Assembly: GCF_964355755.1 (NCBI RefSeq)
Contig: NC_092670.1
Location: 13,949,201-14,013,200 of the forward strand
Source: Antedon mediterranea
Lineage: Eukaryota > Echinodermata > Crinoidea > Comatulida > Antedonidae
Direction: 5' to 3'
DNA: 64,000 nt
The stretch's first letter is position 1, and each line of letters opens with the position of its first letter. This document shows positions 11,862 to 22,867 of this stretch, one piece after another. Position numbers and translations under genes: made by a program. A model generated the notes under the pieces. The model did not search any database, was not told the DNA's origin, and saw only the letters and a program-made list of their open reading frames with translations.

Positions 11862-11992
11862 GTTATTGTTAACCATACCTTGATGTTAAGGTGAATGTTA
11901 ATAAAATTTTGAAATTTTTTTATACGGCGTGCAGCGACGCTATAACAAATGTTTTATTGAATTCAACAAAGAAATATTATAATTATACTTAT

Positions 11993-12024
11993 TAGGTGAT
12001 CATTTAGAATAAAATGATCACCTA
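11993..12024. repeat. Perfect 13-bp-stem palindrome
   Basis: TAGGTGATCATTT (11993-12005) and AAATGATCACCTA (12012-12024) pair around a 6-nt loop. It lies just downstream of a long T-run (about 11830-11858). It could be two abutting transposon termini or a cruciform-prone site; no function can be assigned. Confidence 0.7.
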
Positions 12025-12734
12025 TTGTTATTGTATGAAATCTTTATTATTATTTTTTTTTTCTTTTTATTGTTTCTGTACACTATTTTGTGTAACAATT
12101 ATCTCAAAAAGTTTAATGTCAATGATTACCAAAATTTCAGAATATCTTTCAAATAATATAACTTATTCCTAATGAGCTTTCCAGCGTGATCACTCATCCG
12201 TGACGTCATTTATACGCCATTTTGTGAAATCACATTATCAATCATATCTCCATAATTCATTATGACATATTAATGAAATTCACTACAGGTAAACTTCAGG
12301 TCAAGGGTAAAAATATTAGCAAATAAAAAGTTGCGCGTTTCAAGGTCATGCACGTGAAATCGCGCGTTAAAAATTTAAAACTCTAAAACTCTAGTTTTGT
12401 TAGTTGATGTTGTTCTACAAGTACCTGCGCCCTCTATTGAATCCGTTCTATACTTAATTCACTAGCGTTATCACAGTAGATTTTTTACTCCAACACTTGT
12501 TCAATTATAGAAATATATAATAAAAAGTAAAATAACTTTTAATAAATATTGATGGTTGTGAGCTCAGTAGTGTAGGCCTAAGTCACAAAAGTGCCCGATG
12601 CAATCAAGGTAATCTAAATTGTCTTGTTAGGCCTATAACTTGAAATGTGCAATGCACTACAGGCTATTTAATGAAGAGTAGGCCTACCAACCCTCAATTC
12701 AGGTGCTTGGTTCTGAGTGTTAGGCCTAAAAAAT

Positions 12735-13098
12735 TATTGGTCTGGAACTGCCTTCCATTACCGATGTGCACCTAGAACACCTCCAGAAAGATTTTGAACG
12801 CATTGAGTCGGATGCCTCTCATCCTCTCCACAATGTGATCATAGACCAACTTAATCCAAGTGGTAGATTGAGGCTCCTCAGTGTGAAAACAAATCGATAT
12901 GCCAAATCCTTTATTCCCTCCGGTATCATCCAGTACAACAGAAAGTCAAGAAGATAATTTTATCTTGTATTTTTTGATGTTTTTATATGAATGGTGTTAT
13001 GCCATATTTGTTTTTATTGTGTTTTCTTGTTATTATGACGAGCAATGAATTTCCTTTTTGAGGATCAATAAAAGTTATCTTATCTTATCTTATCTTAC
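12735..13098 (+). mobile_element. 5'-truncated non-LTR retrotransposon, 3' end
   Basis: The frame at about 12745-12954 ends NRYAKSFIPSGIIQYN and then a short basic tail before TAA. This matches the usual C-terminus of LINE reverse-transcriptase ORFs (VWN.LP...SF.PS.I..N). VWN and LPSITDV sit in different frames, so one indel has broken the reading frame. The 3' UTR ends in a (TTATC)n tail at about 13075-13096, typical of CR1/L2-like elements. The copy is dead: most of the protein is missing. Confidence 0.85.
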
Positions 13099-13421
13099 AT
13101 AATCAATAATAACAAAGGGCACAAAGAAGGAAAAGATATGCTGTTTATAATGTGTGATTAGTAACGTCACAATATATTCATTATTTAAATCACTAACACC
13201 TGATATCTTGCAATGAACCAAAATTGTTTTAGGCTTAAAAAAAGAATAACATTAATTTAAAAAGATACCGTAGACACATTATAACATAAAAATATCACAT
13301 GATATGAAATGAGAATAATAAGGACGATGCCACAACATGTTGCATATAATAGTCTTAATTTTAGAAAGCAGGACCGTCGCGGGGAAGCACCTATTTCCCG
13401 CCACATGTAATATTATTATTA

Positions 13422-14391
13422 TTACTGCCTTTCCGCTGAAAAGTCTGCCGACATTTCCGCTTGGGCTGCTCCGTAAATCTCTTTTACTAGTTTCTTCCAG
13501 TCTGATCTTTCATTGGCTAGTTCTTTAAAGCTCAGGTACAAGCATGAATTTTAAATATAATATTTGGTTAATTGTACATAAATAAAATATTTGTAACAGA
13601 AATCAACACGAAAAAACATGAATTTCCCTTAATATGGCCAAATACAAAATTTTGCAAAATTCTTCCATAAAAACCAGGAAGACCTTTTTTCAGTAGTTAG
13701 GTAGTTAACCTAATGTAATAACATGTCTTGTGACTCCCTAGAAGGTGAAAAAAGATGGTGGATATGCGGTGGATAATTTTTGCTATAGCATGAAAATAAA
13801 AAGTTGAAGTTGAATAAAAATTCCAGAAATGTAATATTCAAGTTATATTACCTATACTTAGTCATCTGATAACATTTTTTACCACACTGTTTATTTTTCG
13901 TAGCTTTTTAAAATGCCCCTCTATTTACAAAATTTGTGTACAAAAGAATAGAGATTTTACTGTGTAATTTGAACTATTTTCAACAAGCTCGTGTAACACA
14001 AATAAATCCCAAAAATTATGAAACATAGGGGAAACTATAGATCGATAATTATTGGAATGTATGATCAATAGAAATTTTTTGCCCGCACCTGGCCTTTAAG
14101 TTGTTTCATGTCTTTCTTGGTTTTCAATTGTCCGGGATACTTAATGTCTGTATTATGCTTATAAAGGGTGAGTAGGTCGTTGTTGAGAGTTATTGGTAGG
14201 ACGGTTCTCGGTCTTCCTCGAAATTTTATATTGGTAGTGTTGCTGAAATAATAGCTTATTGCTGTGTTGGCTGGTGTACATGGGTCTTGTCTAAGTATGT
14301 GACCAAATAGTCTCCATCTTACATGTAATATTATGTGGCGTAAAGACGTAATAACAATATCCCAAATAATTGGATAACCATGAGTGACCAA
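13422..14391 (-). mobile_element. Non-LTR retrotransposon fragment (RT C-terminus), interrupted
   Basis: Reading the minus strand, 14391 to 14096 encodes a fragment with RWRLFGHILRQDP and FRGRPRTVLPI, a pattern typical of the end of LINE reverse-transcriptase ORFs. The frame resumes at 13524 (ELANERSDWKKLVKEIYG) and stops at TAA 13422-13424. The 567-bp segment between has inverted ends and TTAA on both sides. Removing it and one TTAA restores an uninterrupted frame, so the LINE was intact here when the smaller element inserted. Everything upstream of the fragment is missing. Confidence 0.85.
13529..14095. mobile_element. 567-bp non-autonomous TTAA element nested in the LINE
   Basis: TTAA flanks both sides (13525-13528 and 14096-14099). 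The ends are imperfect inverted repeats: AGCTCAGGTACAAGC on the left, and AGGCCAGGTGCGGGC when the right end is reverse-complemented. TTAA duplications are characteristic of piggyBac and Kolobok transposons. No transposase frame is present. A related half-terminus, AGCCCAGGTGCGGG, follows TTTAA at about 7952 inside the large transposon. Confidence 0.82.
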
Positions 14392-14399
14392 TTAAATCA

Positions 14400-17300
14400 A
14401 AGAGGTAATTAAGAAACACTAATTAAGTAACTGAATGTTGAGCATGAAGAGTAATATCAATATATATATATTTTTAATATTAGGCCTAATATATTTATGG
14501 TCTATATGCTATTAACATCTCTTGCAATGTTACATTTAATTTAAGTCCACAGTAGCACCCATTATTTTAACGCGAATTCAATTATAATCACTATTTGTTG
14601 GCAGATGTATAAAAAAACAGGTCAAAAAATACTTTTTATCACTATATGCTGATTAACAACACCTTTGTTTTATTTAAGTTCTATATACTTGTTCTTATGT
14701 AAAAGGGTCCTACAAAAAAAACGAAGCTAGCTTTTTTATGCAGGATCTCTGTTTTCAGTTGTACTGTAATTATGATGTATTGTAATTGATGACTAAATAA
14801 ATGGGGAATAAATGAAAAAAATGAAAGATGTTTACTAAAGAAATTGCATAAAACGCACAATTTGAATTCATCCGAATAATATTAATTATGATATTAGCAT
14901 ATTTGATATCATTTGATGTAACTAAACCCCGCCGCCGGACGTAAATTAGTATAGGCTCCATTAATGATATTGTATCATTTTCAAGCGGGACCGGTCTACT
15001 AAGAATATTCAAATTGTGAACGCGAAGGGGTAAAAATCTACACCATTTAAACAATTTTTTTAAGTGGTTTTGTGTTATTCATTACACAAGCATTTTTATT
15101 TACGCGATCACAAATGATTACATTAAAAATAAACAACTTGTTTAAACCAGGAAGGAGCTACTCTTTAAATTACACATTTAATCAGGCTCTGTTGGTATGT
15201 TGTGTATTTTCAATGGCACTCCACTTACTTCAAACAACCCTTTTATCTGTTAAGCTATTAAAGCTTTTTAGTGAGCACGTTTGATATTTAACTCAATTAG
15301 TACGAACCCACATCGTAAAATCATAAGGCGTCTATACAGACAGCGACCCTTATCTCGTATGCATGCTATCTACTCTTACGCGATTCTTCTTAGACGTTAA
15401 ATAGCTAATCCACTTTTACTACGAGTGACATTTCACAATGTAAATCACCTATCGTGTATTGACTCAGCCTTTTACGGCGTTTGAAATGTATACAGAGAGA
15501 CGTAATCAAATCGTATCATTACGTGGACGTTTTATAAAACCGCCTGTTATCGTCTGACATTCAAGAAATAATAGTCATCACTTGTAAAAAAAAGCGAAAA
15601 GGTAATAACTATGAAGGTTAACTTCATTCATAAAACTTGAAATTAGGCCCAATGGTCCAAGTGGCACCGTGGAATAATAGCAAGCACTGAGCATGCGTGA
15701 TGCTGATTAGAACGGCTGCTTGTCATTTTCATGGAAGAACACGGACTGAGATTCAAGCTGGTTACTATCCGTTCTTTAGGTCTATCAGACTAGAGTGGAG
15801 TCCGTAAACTGAAAAGGTAACAGTGGGATCAAATTAGAGACGGCACAATCGGCATTTGTTGAAGAATAATATGAAAATGTCTTGACAAATATCAGGTAAG
15901 TTCTTTTCCATACATTTTCTGCGCAGTCTAACTAATTTATACACTACAGTGCAGTACACTGCAGTAATAAATCAAATGCCATCCAGTGACCAATTTATTT
16001 TACTCAACAACTAATAGTAATTAACGGATAACTATACCATAAAGCTCGCGTCTTCAAAACGCAGTCATAAAGGCTTTCAAACGGCACGGATTGAACTGGC
16101 ATCCATATAAACGTGTACCGCTATTTGCAGTAGTGTATAAAGCATCTTGATTGATGATACACGTTGTAAAGAAACGGGTACCGCTGTAAATGTAGTAGGG
16201 CAATATACATGTGTACAAATTAAATGTTATGCAATGGTTTTGAATAGTTATATATAGCAATACGTATAGGCCTAGTGGTATATACTATGGGCATTCCAAT
16301 CCGGAGCTATCACATACACCTTTGGTAGCCTCTACGATATTCGTTTCAGTGTTTCAAAAAAAATACTCGATGATGCAGATTACATTTACCAAAATGTCAT
16401 AATATTACGTCGAGTTGCAACTTTAATTACGATCTTCATCATATATTAATTGTTTCTGGAGCCGATACTACGTCATTAAGTGATAGGCAAGGCATCAAGT
16501 TAGTACTAATTATACCCTACCCGACAGTTGTACATTAAAACAGTATTTGATAGGGAAAATCTAAAGGCAAATTAATTAACGAAAATGTTTTTGGCAATCA
16601 TAGCTGGAATTTAATTGAGGAGGGAAAAAACGTAAGCAAGCAAATATAAAGTAACCAAAACAAAAAGCTAAGTTTTCGTAGGAAAAGACACAAATGACCA
16701 ACTGTTATAAGTAACAGATAAAGACGAAAAGCCAAGCTCTTTCGGGGAAAATACAAAATGTAAGCAAAATGTAAAAGATAAAAAAACAAACAATTTATCG
16801 CTGGAACATTGAGAACATAACAAAAGGAAGAGTATAATATTAATAAGCCATAGATCACAATAACACCGTACCATTCAGAGTGAAAGGTAACGCTTTCGTA
16901 AAAACATAGACAAGCAAATAAAAAAAGTAACAACCATGAGAGAAAAGTCTCAAAGATCTCAGTAAGTCTATCTTTTTAATCCATCGTCAGTTTTTGGTAA
17001 AATGATACTGAGCATCATGCCTCAGGGGTGGTGGCATTTATACATTATTCGTATGTTCTCTTTAAGATCCGGTAACGGAATATTCAGAGCACGTTCTTTG
17101 TAAGCTGCTCTATACTTAACATCAGGAGTCGACAATTTATGTATATCCTTCATTTGATAAGAACTCGAAGACCATTTTGACCACTATGAACATTACATTG
17201 GATTAGACTTCGTTTTCAGTAAATTCAAACAACTGAAATGTCTAAAACTAAAATGTTATTATAAAATGAATATATCTCGCTAAACAGATAACTATAGTTG

Positions 17301-18386
17301 CTATTGTCAGATTGTTAAATAAGAAACTTTATATAGGCCTATTGAAGCGGCATATAGGACTCGCTCTCTAATCTGCACAAAAAAACAACTAGAGAACAAA
17401 ATTGTACACTTTGATTGTTCTAATTGTTTGGCTATATCCAAATATATGTCATCCAATAGTGTTTAGCGCATGCGCACACACTTTTTTAACACAAAATAAA
17501 ATATCAAAAATTCACGAAAACTTGCTTGTGCCATTGTAGAATACTACAGGAAAATAATGGGTATTATATATAATTTAGCAGTTCTTTGGTAAAGGTTAGA
17601 AGTGAGAATCATTCTCTTATCGTGTATGACACGCTCACACTGCATCTTTAATACTGAATGTGAATATCATATTACTAAACAACATTAAGCGAGAAGACGT
17701 ATTCAATGCAACACTTGCATTATTTATACGTGAAACTTCAGTATCACCTACGTCTCATATAATATTTGATATTTTGTCGACATGTGGCAGGATTTAGTCA
17801 ATTATATTTAGAGAAAATATCATGATTATTTGAAATTGAATCCTACATGTAGCTTAAGAAATATTGAGAAAATCATTAAAAAAATTGTATTCAATGCGAA
17901 GTTATAAAGATTCATAATTATGCAGATATGCGAATTGATGGAATTATTGAGAAACTTTCTGAATGTATTCATTACAATTCTAACAATAGACGAGACACAA
18001 CAATTTGAACAACTATTTTTTATTTTATTCAATTAATTTTATTTTAACCATAATAACACATGAGTGAGAAAGAAAATTGGAGGTCTGGGTATGCATTAAC
18101 AGAGTGTAATATTGAACACTAACACTCATTAATTCAATTCCTTTATAAAAACTCATTTAACTCGGTTTGTTCTTTTCAAATGTTGACAGTAATATAATAT
18201 GTCGAAAGTTTGTACAATTTTCCTCAATATCACCATTGAATAAAATGTAAGTAATTTACACAGAAAGAGTGAGATATCCTTTTTACGCCGCGACCGGGGC
18301 CCCGACTGAGTATCGGTCATTTGTGCGCTCATATACGTGACTCTCTCTAAGCGTAACCTTTCGTAAGCGGTCACCGCCGACCCATA
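14400..18386. other. Non-coding stretch, no gene supported
   Basis: AT-rich with no recognisable protein. A segment at about 15690-15825 ends GAAAAG before GTAACA and could be a non-coding exon, but nothing confirms it. The 111-codon minus-strand frame at 16598-16933 is hydrophobic because the plus strand is A-rich with repeated AAGCAAATAAAAAGTAAC-like words; I do not call it. GCGCATGCGC near 17467 is an NRF1-like palindrome. Confidence 0.45.
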
Positions 18387-18531
18387 AAGTTTGGTTCCCA
18401 CTAGAGACGCAACGTAGACGCGAGTTGACCAATGAAAAGGGACAGTTTAAATATTTTATTGCTTGTGATTGTTCAAATCACTTAAAGTTGTGTTACGTCC
18501 TTTTGTTGCGTCTCTAGTGAGAATCAAGCTT
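18387..18531. mobile_element. CCAAT-containing palindromic MITE, copy 2
   Basis: Begins AAGTTTGGTTCCCACTAG and ends CTAGTGAGAATCAAGCTT, with TTGACCAATGAAAAG inside and a diverged inverted partner. It is followed after one base by copy 3. Confidence 0.82.
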
Positions 18532-18532
18532 C

Positions 18533-18657
18533 AAGCTTGGTTACCAACTAGGTGCAACGGGCACCGCGACCACAAAGCGATTCAAATGATCTATCGCGCA
18601 GTGACTATTCCGGTGCACTATACGTAATTTTGTTGCGTCCAAGTGGAACACGCTTTT
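18533..18657. mobile_element. CCAAT-family MITE, copy 3 (diverged)
   Basis: Starts AAGCTTGGTTACCAACTAG and ends near GCGTCCAAGTGGAACACGC. The inner CCAAT word is eroded. It lies head-to-tail with copy 2, suggesting insertion at or beside an existing end. Confidence 0.7.
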
Positions 18658-19006
18658 TTCCTGACACGATGGTATTCAAAATTAAATATTCTACTCATAA
18701 TGTTGGCATTATGACGATATTTCATCTCTTTTACTGATCCCCTTGTCAATGTCACCTGTAGGCCTATGATTGCGTCGTGTGACTCGGTGGTCCCTTACCA
18801 ATTTAAACTAAAATTACAATATTCCCTTGCCTCGTTCTAAATGTGAAATAGTATAATAGCTCACTGCGCCTAATATATTGTATAAATATGTTCGAAGTTA
18901 ATAATTTATCACCTTATTCTTTTCACCAAGTTGACGTTTCCATTGTATGTATTTTAATGATTACTTGGCAAAACATACTACAGTGAACTGCTTCCGAGGT
19001 CTTATT

Positions 19007-19163
19007 AAACTTTGTACCCACTGGAACGCAACACAATGACGTAGGTGCGCAATTGACCAATCACCAGTGACAGTTGGGTCATCTATCGTGTCGTGATTGG
19101 TCAAAATACTTGCGATGCGCTAACGTATGTGCACTGCGCCCAAATTAGAACAAAGCCTAACTT
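19007..19163. mobile_element. CCAAT-containing MITE, copy 4
   Basis: Starts AAACTTTGTACCCACTGG. The centre has TTGACCAATCACCAGTGAC, then GTGATTGGTCAA. The right end (GCGCCCAAATTAGAACAAAG) is diverged. Confidence 0.78.
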
Positions 19164-20244
19164 TGTGTATTTTTTTTTTCCATTTTTTTTTTTTTTGGCC
19201 GCTCAGTTTCAAAAAAATAAAAAAATATAATGACGATAGCCAATTATTTTAATTTGCAGTACCTAATGTCCTAAACAGTAATAATGCTACCGAAGAAAAA
19301 TAATCGGATCTTCTGATGTTTACTTGTTTTAATATGTTAATTAATACATTGAGTACGTAATGGAGGTTTTAATATCACTGTGATTAATTTGATTTATAAT
19401 TTAAAAATTGACAGTCACGAAAAACAATAGGCTTCTTCAAATAGTGGCCGTCCACCACTCGTAAGTTGTCCGGAAATACACGCGTGCTCTGATGGGCCTC
19501 GAAACAGATCCATACGCCAGACTGACGACGACGTATACTGTAGTTATAATGTCAGTTCGTACAACCTGTTTAAATATTTGAAATAATTTAATTGACATTT
19601 TTTAAGGCCCAGAATATGCAGAGAACACCTTCGTATCGTGTCAATACAAGGAATGAGTATAACAAACATGACTTTCTATATTGATTTTAGGCTGAGCTGC
19701 AGACAGACGGCACATGAATACCAAATCCACACGTAGAAGCAATGATCATTGACATAAACATATAGCACGTTGGTAATGTTCTGACCTGTGATATAAGTTT
19801 TATTGACGCAAATCACGTGATATCAATCAACCACATCGCAATATTCTAGCAGATTATAACGAAGGATGTAAATGAGGTATTTCAGATTAATAAAATATTT
19901 TTGACATAGGCCGACCACGGCAGTTTTAAGCCTACTGTTTACCACACCGGAACGATTCGTCGGTGGCGTCGAGATACGGCTAACCAAACGTGATTAAATG
20001 ACGTCTTCCTCGGACGTCACCCTACGGCAATTTTTTAACTGCTAGTGATGTTGCAAAGTTGTGATTGTTTTTAACAAACCTGGCGGTAAAAAGTGTGTAT
20101 AACGGCCATTGCCATAGAGTTATTGATTGCTGACTAACGGTACAATTAGATTGAATATAATAGCATGCAATTAACTATCTGGACGCTAGATTAATCGCCG
20201 ATTAGGAGCAGTTTACCATCTAGCTCTTGGAGATATATTTTACC

Positions 20245-20598
20245 ATGGATGCATTTCGATTAAGGATAAATATACTTGTTTATATATCGTTTTTACTGAT
20301 ACTCTTGGGCGTCTATCGGGCAAATGCTGTACCATATAGACGGGATGTACTCCCAGCTACAGACAGTATACGAACCGGTACGGATAACAATTATACAGTT
20401 ATTTTTAATTATTTATCAACAGAAGATTCTATTGATGTCAATACAACTGTTGCTTATGTAACTACTAATAATGGTAATGGTAATAATACATCTAGTTCTA
20501 TGTACGTTATTATAATCATGACAGTTCTTGTAATATCTGCTCTTGTGATGCTTGCTGGGTATTTATGCCATAAAGGAGAAGCTTATCGACAATGGTGA
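20245..20598 (+). CDS. Small predicted single-pass membrane glycoprotein, unknown family
   Basis: The chosen ATG has a perfect context (ACCATGG) and gives 117 aa. Residues 7-27 are a hydrophobic signal-peptide core (INILVYISFLLILLGVY), then ANAVPYRR, a plausible cleavage region with a basic RR site after it. The ectodomain (about 30-90) is Asn/Thr-rich with N-glycosylation sequons NYT, NTT and NTS. About residues 91-110 are a transmembrane helix (YVIIIMTVLVISALVMLAG), leaving a short tail, CHKGEAYRQW. The stop TGA (20596-20598) lies inside the first unit of the 39-bp minisatellite, so the tail is repeat-encoded. It could be a complete one-exon gene, or an exon ending at GCTGG before GTATTT (about 20558). 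I do not recognise the family. Confidence 0.6.
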   Translation: MDAFRLRINILVYISFLLILLGVYRANAVPYRRDVLPATDSIRTGTDNNYTVIFNYLSTEDSIDVNTTVAYVTTNNGNGNNTSSSMYVIIIMTVLVISALVMLAGYLCHKGEAYRQW

Positions 20599-21649
20599 TA
20601 TTTCTGCCATAAAGGAGAAGCTTATCGCCAATGGTAATATTTCTGCCATAAAGGAGAAGCTTATTGCCAATGGTGATGTTTCTGCCATAAAGGAGAAGCT
20701 TATCGCCAATGGTGATATTTCTGCCATAAAGGAGAAGCTTATCGACAATGGTGATATTTCTGCCATAAAGAAGAAGCTTATCGCCAATGGTAATACTTCT
20801 GCCATAAAGGAGAAGCTTATCGCCAATGGTGATATTTCTGCCATAAAGGAGAAGCTTATCGCCAATGATGATATTTCTGCCATAAAAGAGAACTTATCGC
20901 CAATGGTGCTATTTCTGCCATAAAGAAGAAGCTTATCGCAAATGGTGATATTTCTGCCATAAAGGAAAAGCTTATCGCCAATGGTGATATTTCTGCCATA
21001 AAGAAGAAGCTTATCGCCAATGGTAATACTTCTGCCATAAAAGAGAAGCTTATCGCCAATGGTGATATTTCTGCCATAAAGGAGAAGCTTATCGCCAATG
21101 ATGATATTTCTGCCATAAAGGAGAACTTATCGCCAATGGTGCTATTTCTGCCATAAAGAAGAAGCTTATCGCAAATGGTGATATTTCTGCCATAAAGGAA
21201 AAGCTTATCGCCAATGGTGATATTTCTGCCATAAAGAAGAAGCTTATCGCCAATGGTAATACTTCTGCCGTAAAGGAGAAGCTTATCTCAAATGGTGATA
21301 TTTCTGCCATAAAGAAGAAGCTTATCGCCAATGATGATATTTCTGCCATAAAGGAGAAGCGTATCGCCAATGGTGATATTTCTGCCATAAAGAGGAAGCT
21401 AATCGCCAATGATAATATTTCTGCCATAAAGAAGAAGCTTATCGCCAATGGTGATATTTCTGCCATAAAGAAGAAGCTTATCGCCAATGGTGATATTTCT
21501 GCCATAAAGGAGAAGCTTATCGCCAATGGTGATATTTCTGCCATAAAGGAGAAGCTTATCGCCAATGGTGATATTTCTGCCATAAGGAGGAAGCTAATCG
21601 CCAATGATGATATTTCTGCCATAAAGGAGAAGCTTATCGACAATGGTGA
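20558..21649. repeat. 39-bp minisatellite, about 28 units
   Basis: The unit is GATATTTCTGCCATAAAGGA followed by GAAGCTTATCGCCAATGGT, 39 bp or 13 codons. One plus frame reads ISAIKEKLIANGD repeatedly (20552-20923) and one minus frame reads MAEISPLAISFSF repeatedly. Units differ by point changes (AAGGAG/AAGAAG, GGT/GAT) and occasional 38-bp units that shift the frame. Six-unit blocks recur every 233 bp (AATACTTCTGCC at 20792, 21025 and 21258), a higher-order repeat. The array begins at the C-terminal codons of the membrane-protein ORF. Confidence 0.95.
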
Positions 21650-22686
21650 TATTTATTTATACATGTACTCTACACGGTCTATTTCCCATCGCTGCTGATG
21701 ATATCCATATCACACGGAACTTAACCGCTTGAATCTGAGATAATGTTGTAATAAATGAAAAGAATAATTAAGCCGGAACTGCACGACACATCTGGATTCC
21801 AATTAATCATTTCAGAACGAGAGTATAATGGAGACCAAAGCCGAGTCGTTAATGTTAACATTACAATATGCATAATAGATATCTATTTCTCGATGTGTTC
21901 ATACCGACCTTAAGAACTCGCCACCCGTTGCTTATCTTGTCATATCAGTAAAACGAGAGAATGCGGAGGCGAATAAAAAGTAGGCAACAGACGAAGATGT
22001 ATTGGTGATGACATGTAGGGCATACAACGATGTACAAAATAGACAGTGACAGATTGCATTTAAGCTGTAAGAACATAAGCATATTGGCAATATTTGTTTA
22101 TCGTGAAAATGTATTTTTGCTATGACGAATTAAATGGGATGTCTGATGATACTTTCTTATTATACACGGTGAAGTTCTTTTGATTGAAGCTGTTTTCACT
22201 CCTAAAGAGTGAGTTTTCACTCTTAAAGAGTGAGTTTTCACTCTTGTAAAGTGATCAAAATTGCATTCGCTCTTTTCTAAGGTTATACTCTTTTTTAAGA
22301 ATAACACTTAAGCACACTCCTAAAAAGAGTGAAAATTCACTCTAAACGATTTGATTTTTACTCTCTTCTGTTAGTTCAAAGTATGGGGATGTAATGCTAT
22401 GAAACGAACACATTAAACACACAGGAATGGTTGCGGTGGTGGTATAGGCCTATTTGACTTTATTTATTTATTTATATTATTTTGTGTACCGGTTATTCTG
22501 CTGGTTTGTTAGCTTATTTGTTTTTTTGAATAAATTATGATCTGATCTGTATCCATGTGGTATAATTTATGTTTTAATCAGCACATTTTTACATCAACGT
22601 CATCAGCGAATTACCTGTACCGTATCTTTACATAGTATAACTTGTCCAGTACTCATGTATTAGACCTACATTGGCGACGGTGTGTA
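21650..22686. other. Non-coding; cluster of ACTCTT/AAGAGT words
   Basis: At 22196-22370 the words TTCACTCTTAAAGAGTGA, CACTCCTAAAGAGTGA, AAGAGTGAAAATTCACTC and related forms recur in both orientations at short spacing, giving several small palindromes. Nothing else was recognised. Confidence 0.6.
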
Positions 22687-22867
22687 AAGCTTGATTCCCA
22701 CTAGAACGTAACGCAAGGACGTAAACGCAACGCAAGCGTTTTAACCAATGACAAGCGAAGATATAGACAGTTAGCAATCACAAGCGAATAAGCCATCGCT
22801 TGTGATTGGTCAATTCACTTGCGTTGCGTTACGTCCTTGCGTTGCGTCGCTAGTGGGAACCATGCTT
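22687..22867. mobile_element. CCAAT-containing palindromic MITE, copy 5 (best preserved)
   Basis: Ends are AAGCTTGATTCCCACTAG and CTAGTGGGAACCATGCTT. Inner words GACGTAAACGCAACGCAAGC and the inverted GCGTTGCGTTACGTCCTTGC flank ACCAATGACAAGCG and GCTTGTGATTGGTCAA. Nearly the whole 181 bp can fold into one hairpin. Confidence 0.88.

Noticed and set aside
16598-16933. 111-codon hydrophobic minus-strand ORF resembling a multi-pass membrane protein
   Set aside because: The plus strand is A-rich with repeated AAGCAAATA-type words, so the T-rich complement gives Leu/Phe/Tyr codons by composition alone; no family pattern seen.
20563-21643. Minus-strand MAEISPLAISFSF repeat proteins
   Set aside because: Shadow of the 39-bp minisatellite; broken wherever a 38-bp unit occurs, with no promoter or independent start.
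20558-21649. CRISPR-like array
   Set aside because: Units are contiguous with no spacers and the genome is eukaryotic; it is a minisatellite.
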